From positions 868,001 to 932,000 of the forward strand of contig NZ_PYFT01000001.1 of NCBI RefSeq assembly GCF_003023845.1: DNA of 64,000 nucleotides, in the 5' to 3' direction. Shown here piece by piece: positions 62,707 through 64,000 of this stretch (the first letter of the stretch is position 1; each line of letters starts with the position of its first letter). A model generated the notes under the pieces. That model had not been told where the DNA came from, searched no databases, and saw only the letters and a program-made list of their open reading frames with translations. This DNA comes from Adhaeribacter arboris. GTDB taxonomy: Bacteria > Bacteroidota > Bacteroidia > Cytophagales > Hymenobacteraceae. The position numbers and the translations under genes were made by a program.

Positions 62707-64000
62707 ATGCGCATTCAAGTTCCGTTTTTATTGCTATTTTCTGTGTTTGTGGTAGCCACCTGCGGCTTAATTTACGAGCTGGTAGCGGGCACCTTGGCTA
62801 GTTACCTATTAGGCGATTCGGTTACCCAGTTTTCTACCATTATTGGCGTATACCTTTTCTCGATGGGGATTGGCAGTTACTTGTCTAAATTTTTTAACCG
62901 GAACCTGGTAGCCTGGTTTATTCAGATTGAAGTGCTGGTGGCGCTGGTAGGTGGCTTTAGCTCTACTTTGCTTTTTTTGCTGTTTGATAGAGTGGAGTCA
63001 TTCCGGTTAGTTTTGTACTTGCTGGTTTCTTTAACAGGTATTTTGGTAGGCTTGGAAATTCCTTTAATCATGCGCATTCTGGAAGGGCGCTTTGAATTTA
63101 AAGATTTGGTTTCCAAAGTATTTACCTTCGATTACATCGGTGCTTTATTGGCTTCTATTATTTTTCCGTTGCTGTTAATGCCGCAACTAGGCATTTTGCA
63201 AACTTCTTTTTTCTTCGGCTTATTAAATGCGGCAGTAGCTTTGGCGCTTTGTTTTTATTTTAAACAAGAACTGCAATGGCCCGCCTACCTGAAAGTAACT
63301 TGCGCGGTAGTAATGGTTTTACTCACGTTAGGTTTTGTGACCAGCGAACGAATTTTGGCCTTTACCGAAAGCCTCACCTATCCCGATAAAATTGTGTATG
63401 CCACTTCATCGCCTTACCAGCGGATTATACTTACCCGCAACTCCCGCGATTTCCGGCTATTTTTAAACGGCAATTTACAGTTCAGCAGCGCCGATGAATA
63501 CCGCTACCACGAAGCTTTGGTGCACCCAGGCCTGAATGCTATTTTGAACCCCAAAAAGGTATTGGTTTTAGGTGGCGGCGATGGTTTAGCGGTTAGGGAA
63601 ATATTACGTTATCCGAGCATTAAAAAAGTGGTTTTGGTCGATTTAGATCCGGAAATGACCCGGATTTTTTCTTCCCACGCTTCGCTTACAAAATTAAACC
63701 AGGAATCGCTTTTATCTAAAAAAGTAAAGGTATTAAATGCCGATGCTTTTCAATGGTTAAAAAATTCGACCGATTTGTTTGATTTTGTGGTGGTAGATTT
63801 TCCCGATCCTTCTACTTATTCCATTGGTAAATTATATACGAATACTTTTTACCGTTTACTCCAACAATCATTAACTCCAAATGGCTTAGTAGTAATTCAG
63901 GCAACTTCACCGTTTATAGCACCAAAATCATATTGGTGCGTGGTAAATACTTTAAAAAGTGTGGGTTTTACTACCTTGCCTTATCACGCGCACGTTCCTT
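62707..64000 (+). CDS. Membrane-embedded spermidine-synthase-like protein (partial)
   Basis: The first ~431 residues of a protein that continues beyond the window. Residues 1-205 hold about seven membrane helices, followed by a spermidine synthase-type domain. Recognisable features are YQRIILTRNSRDFRLFLNGN, DEYRYHEALVHPGLNAILNP (the gate segment), the SAM-like glycine loop VLVLGGGDGLAVREILRYPS, and the catalytic region VVVDFPDPSTYSIGKLYTNT. Soluble SpeE lacks the membrane part, so this form may aminopropylate a membrane-linked acceptor or a polyamine at the membrane. It is the last visible gene of the DUF4178/DUF350 operon; a divergent SpeD gene would supply decarboxylated AdoMet. Confidence 0.88.
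   Translation, partial: MRIQVPFLLLFSVFVVATCGLIYELVAGTLASYLLGDSVTQFSTIIGVYLFSMGIGSYLSKFFNRNLVAWFIQIEVLVALVGGFSSTLLFLLFDRVESFRLVLYLLVSLTGILVGLEIPLIMRILEGRFEFKDLVSKVFTFDYIGALLASIIFPLLLMPQLGILQTSFFFGLLNAAVALALCFYFKQELQWPAYLKVTCAVVMVLLTLGFVTSERILAFTESLTYPDKIVYATSSPYQRIILTRNSRDFRLFLNGNLQFSSADEYRYHEALVHPGLNAILNPKKVLVLGGGDGLAVREILRYPSIKKVVLVDLDPEMTRIFSSHASLTKLNQESLLSKKVKVLNADAFQWLKNSTDLFDFVVVDFPDPSTYSIGKLYTNTFYRLLQQSLTPNGLVVIQATSPFIAPKSYWCVVNTLKSVGFTTLPYHAHVP

Overview
This window looks like chromosomal DNA of a Bacteroidota bacterium, most likely a free-living, polysaccharide-degrading member of the Cytophagales/Hymenobacteraceae. That placement is an inference from gene style, with no 16S rRNA in view. 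The supports are a TonB-dependent receptor with a carboxypeptidase-like N-domain, a protein with a type IX secretion sorting domain, an Omp85-like barrel, DUF5916/CBM9 and GH9/GH28/GH43 carbohydrate proteins, and a tRNA promoter of the Bacteroidota TTTG / TAnnTTTG type.

Layout. 0-5 kb: a minus-strand operon of an AhpD/CMD-like protein, a TonB-dependent receptor and an MFS transporter, then a small membrane-anchored protein. 6-11.6 kb: a zinc alcohol dehydrogenase and a three-gene molybdenum aldehyde oxidoreductase of the PaoABC type. 12.6-17.4 kb: one very long secreted protein with 21 degenerate WDK...GG repeats. 17.7-23 kb: a decay zone with an AraC regulator cut by an in-frame stop, two gene fragments fused tail to tail, an intact NTF2-like gene, a cysteine-peptidase-like lipoprotein, a hairpin element and a GH28 gene with an internal deletion. 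23-26 kb: a beta-helix GH28-like enzyme and a Tat-exported pyruvyl-transferase-like protein. 26-30 kb: a methyltransferase and small soil-type genes (DUF4440, DUF4287, DUF1801, DUF1569). 30-34 kb: an esterase-like protein lacking the nucleophile serine, a GC-rich PQQ dehydrogenase with a cytochrome c domain, a dead serine-recombinase tail and tRNA-Glu. 34-44 kb: amidase, Omp85-like barrel, CcbP-like calcium-binding protein, SWIM protein, an interrupted selO, and a DUF3037/HipA-like pair. 44-51 kb: START protein, carboxylesterase, FAD monooxygenase, a short AT-rich patch with membrane proteins, DUF5655, and a FrnE-like DsbA. 51-58 kb: DUF5916, GH9 and GH43 proteins. 58-64 kb: phytanoyl-CoA dioxygenase-like protein, SpeD, and a divergent operon of two DUF4178 proteins, a 62-residue membrane protein, DUF350 and a membrane-embedded spermidine-synthase-like protein that runs off the end.

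Two themes stand out. First, the polyamine/membrane module at 59.5-64 kb is the best candidate for an incompletely described system, and its first DUF4178 gene starts inside a 7-bp tandem repeat that places ATGs in all three frames. Second, the window shows unusual gene decay: in-frame stops in at least four genes, frameshifts, an internal deletion and a fusion of fragments, together with three copies of a ~180-bp intergenic repeat family. Identifications rest on motif recognition by eye; no database search was run.
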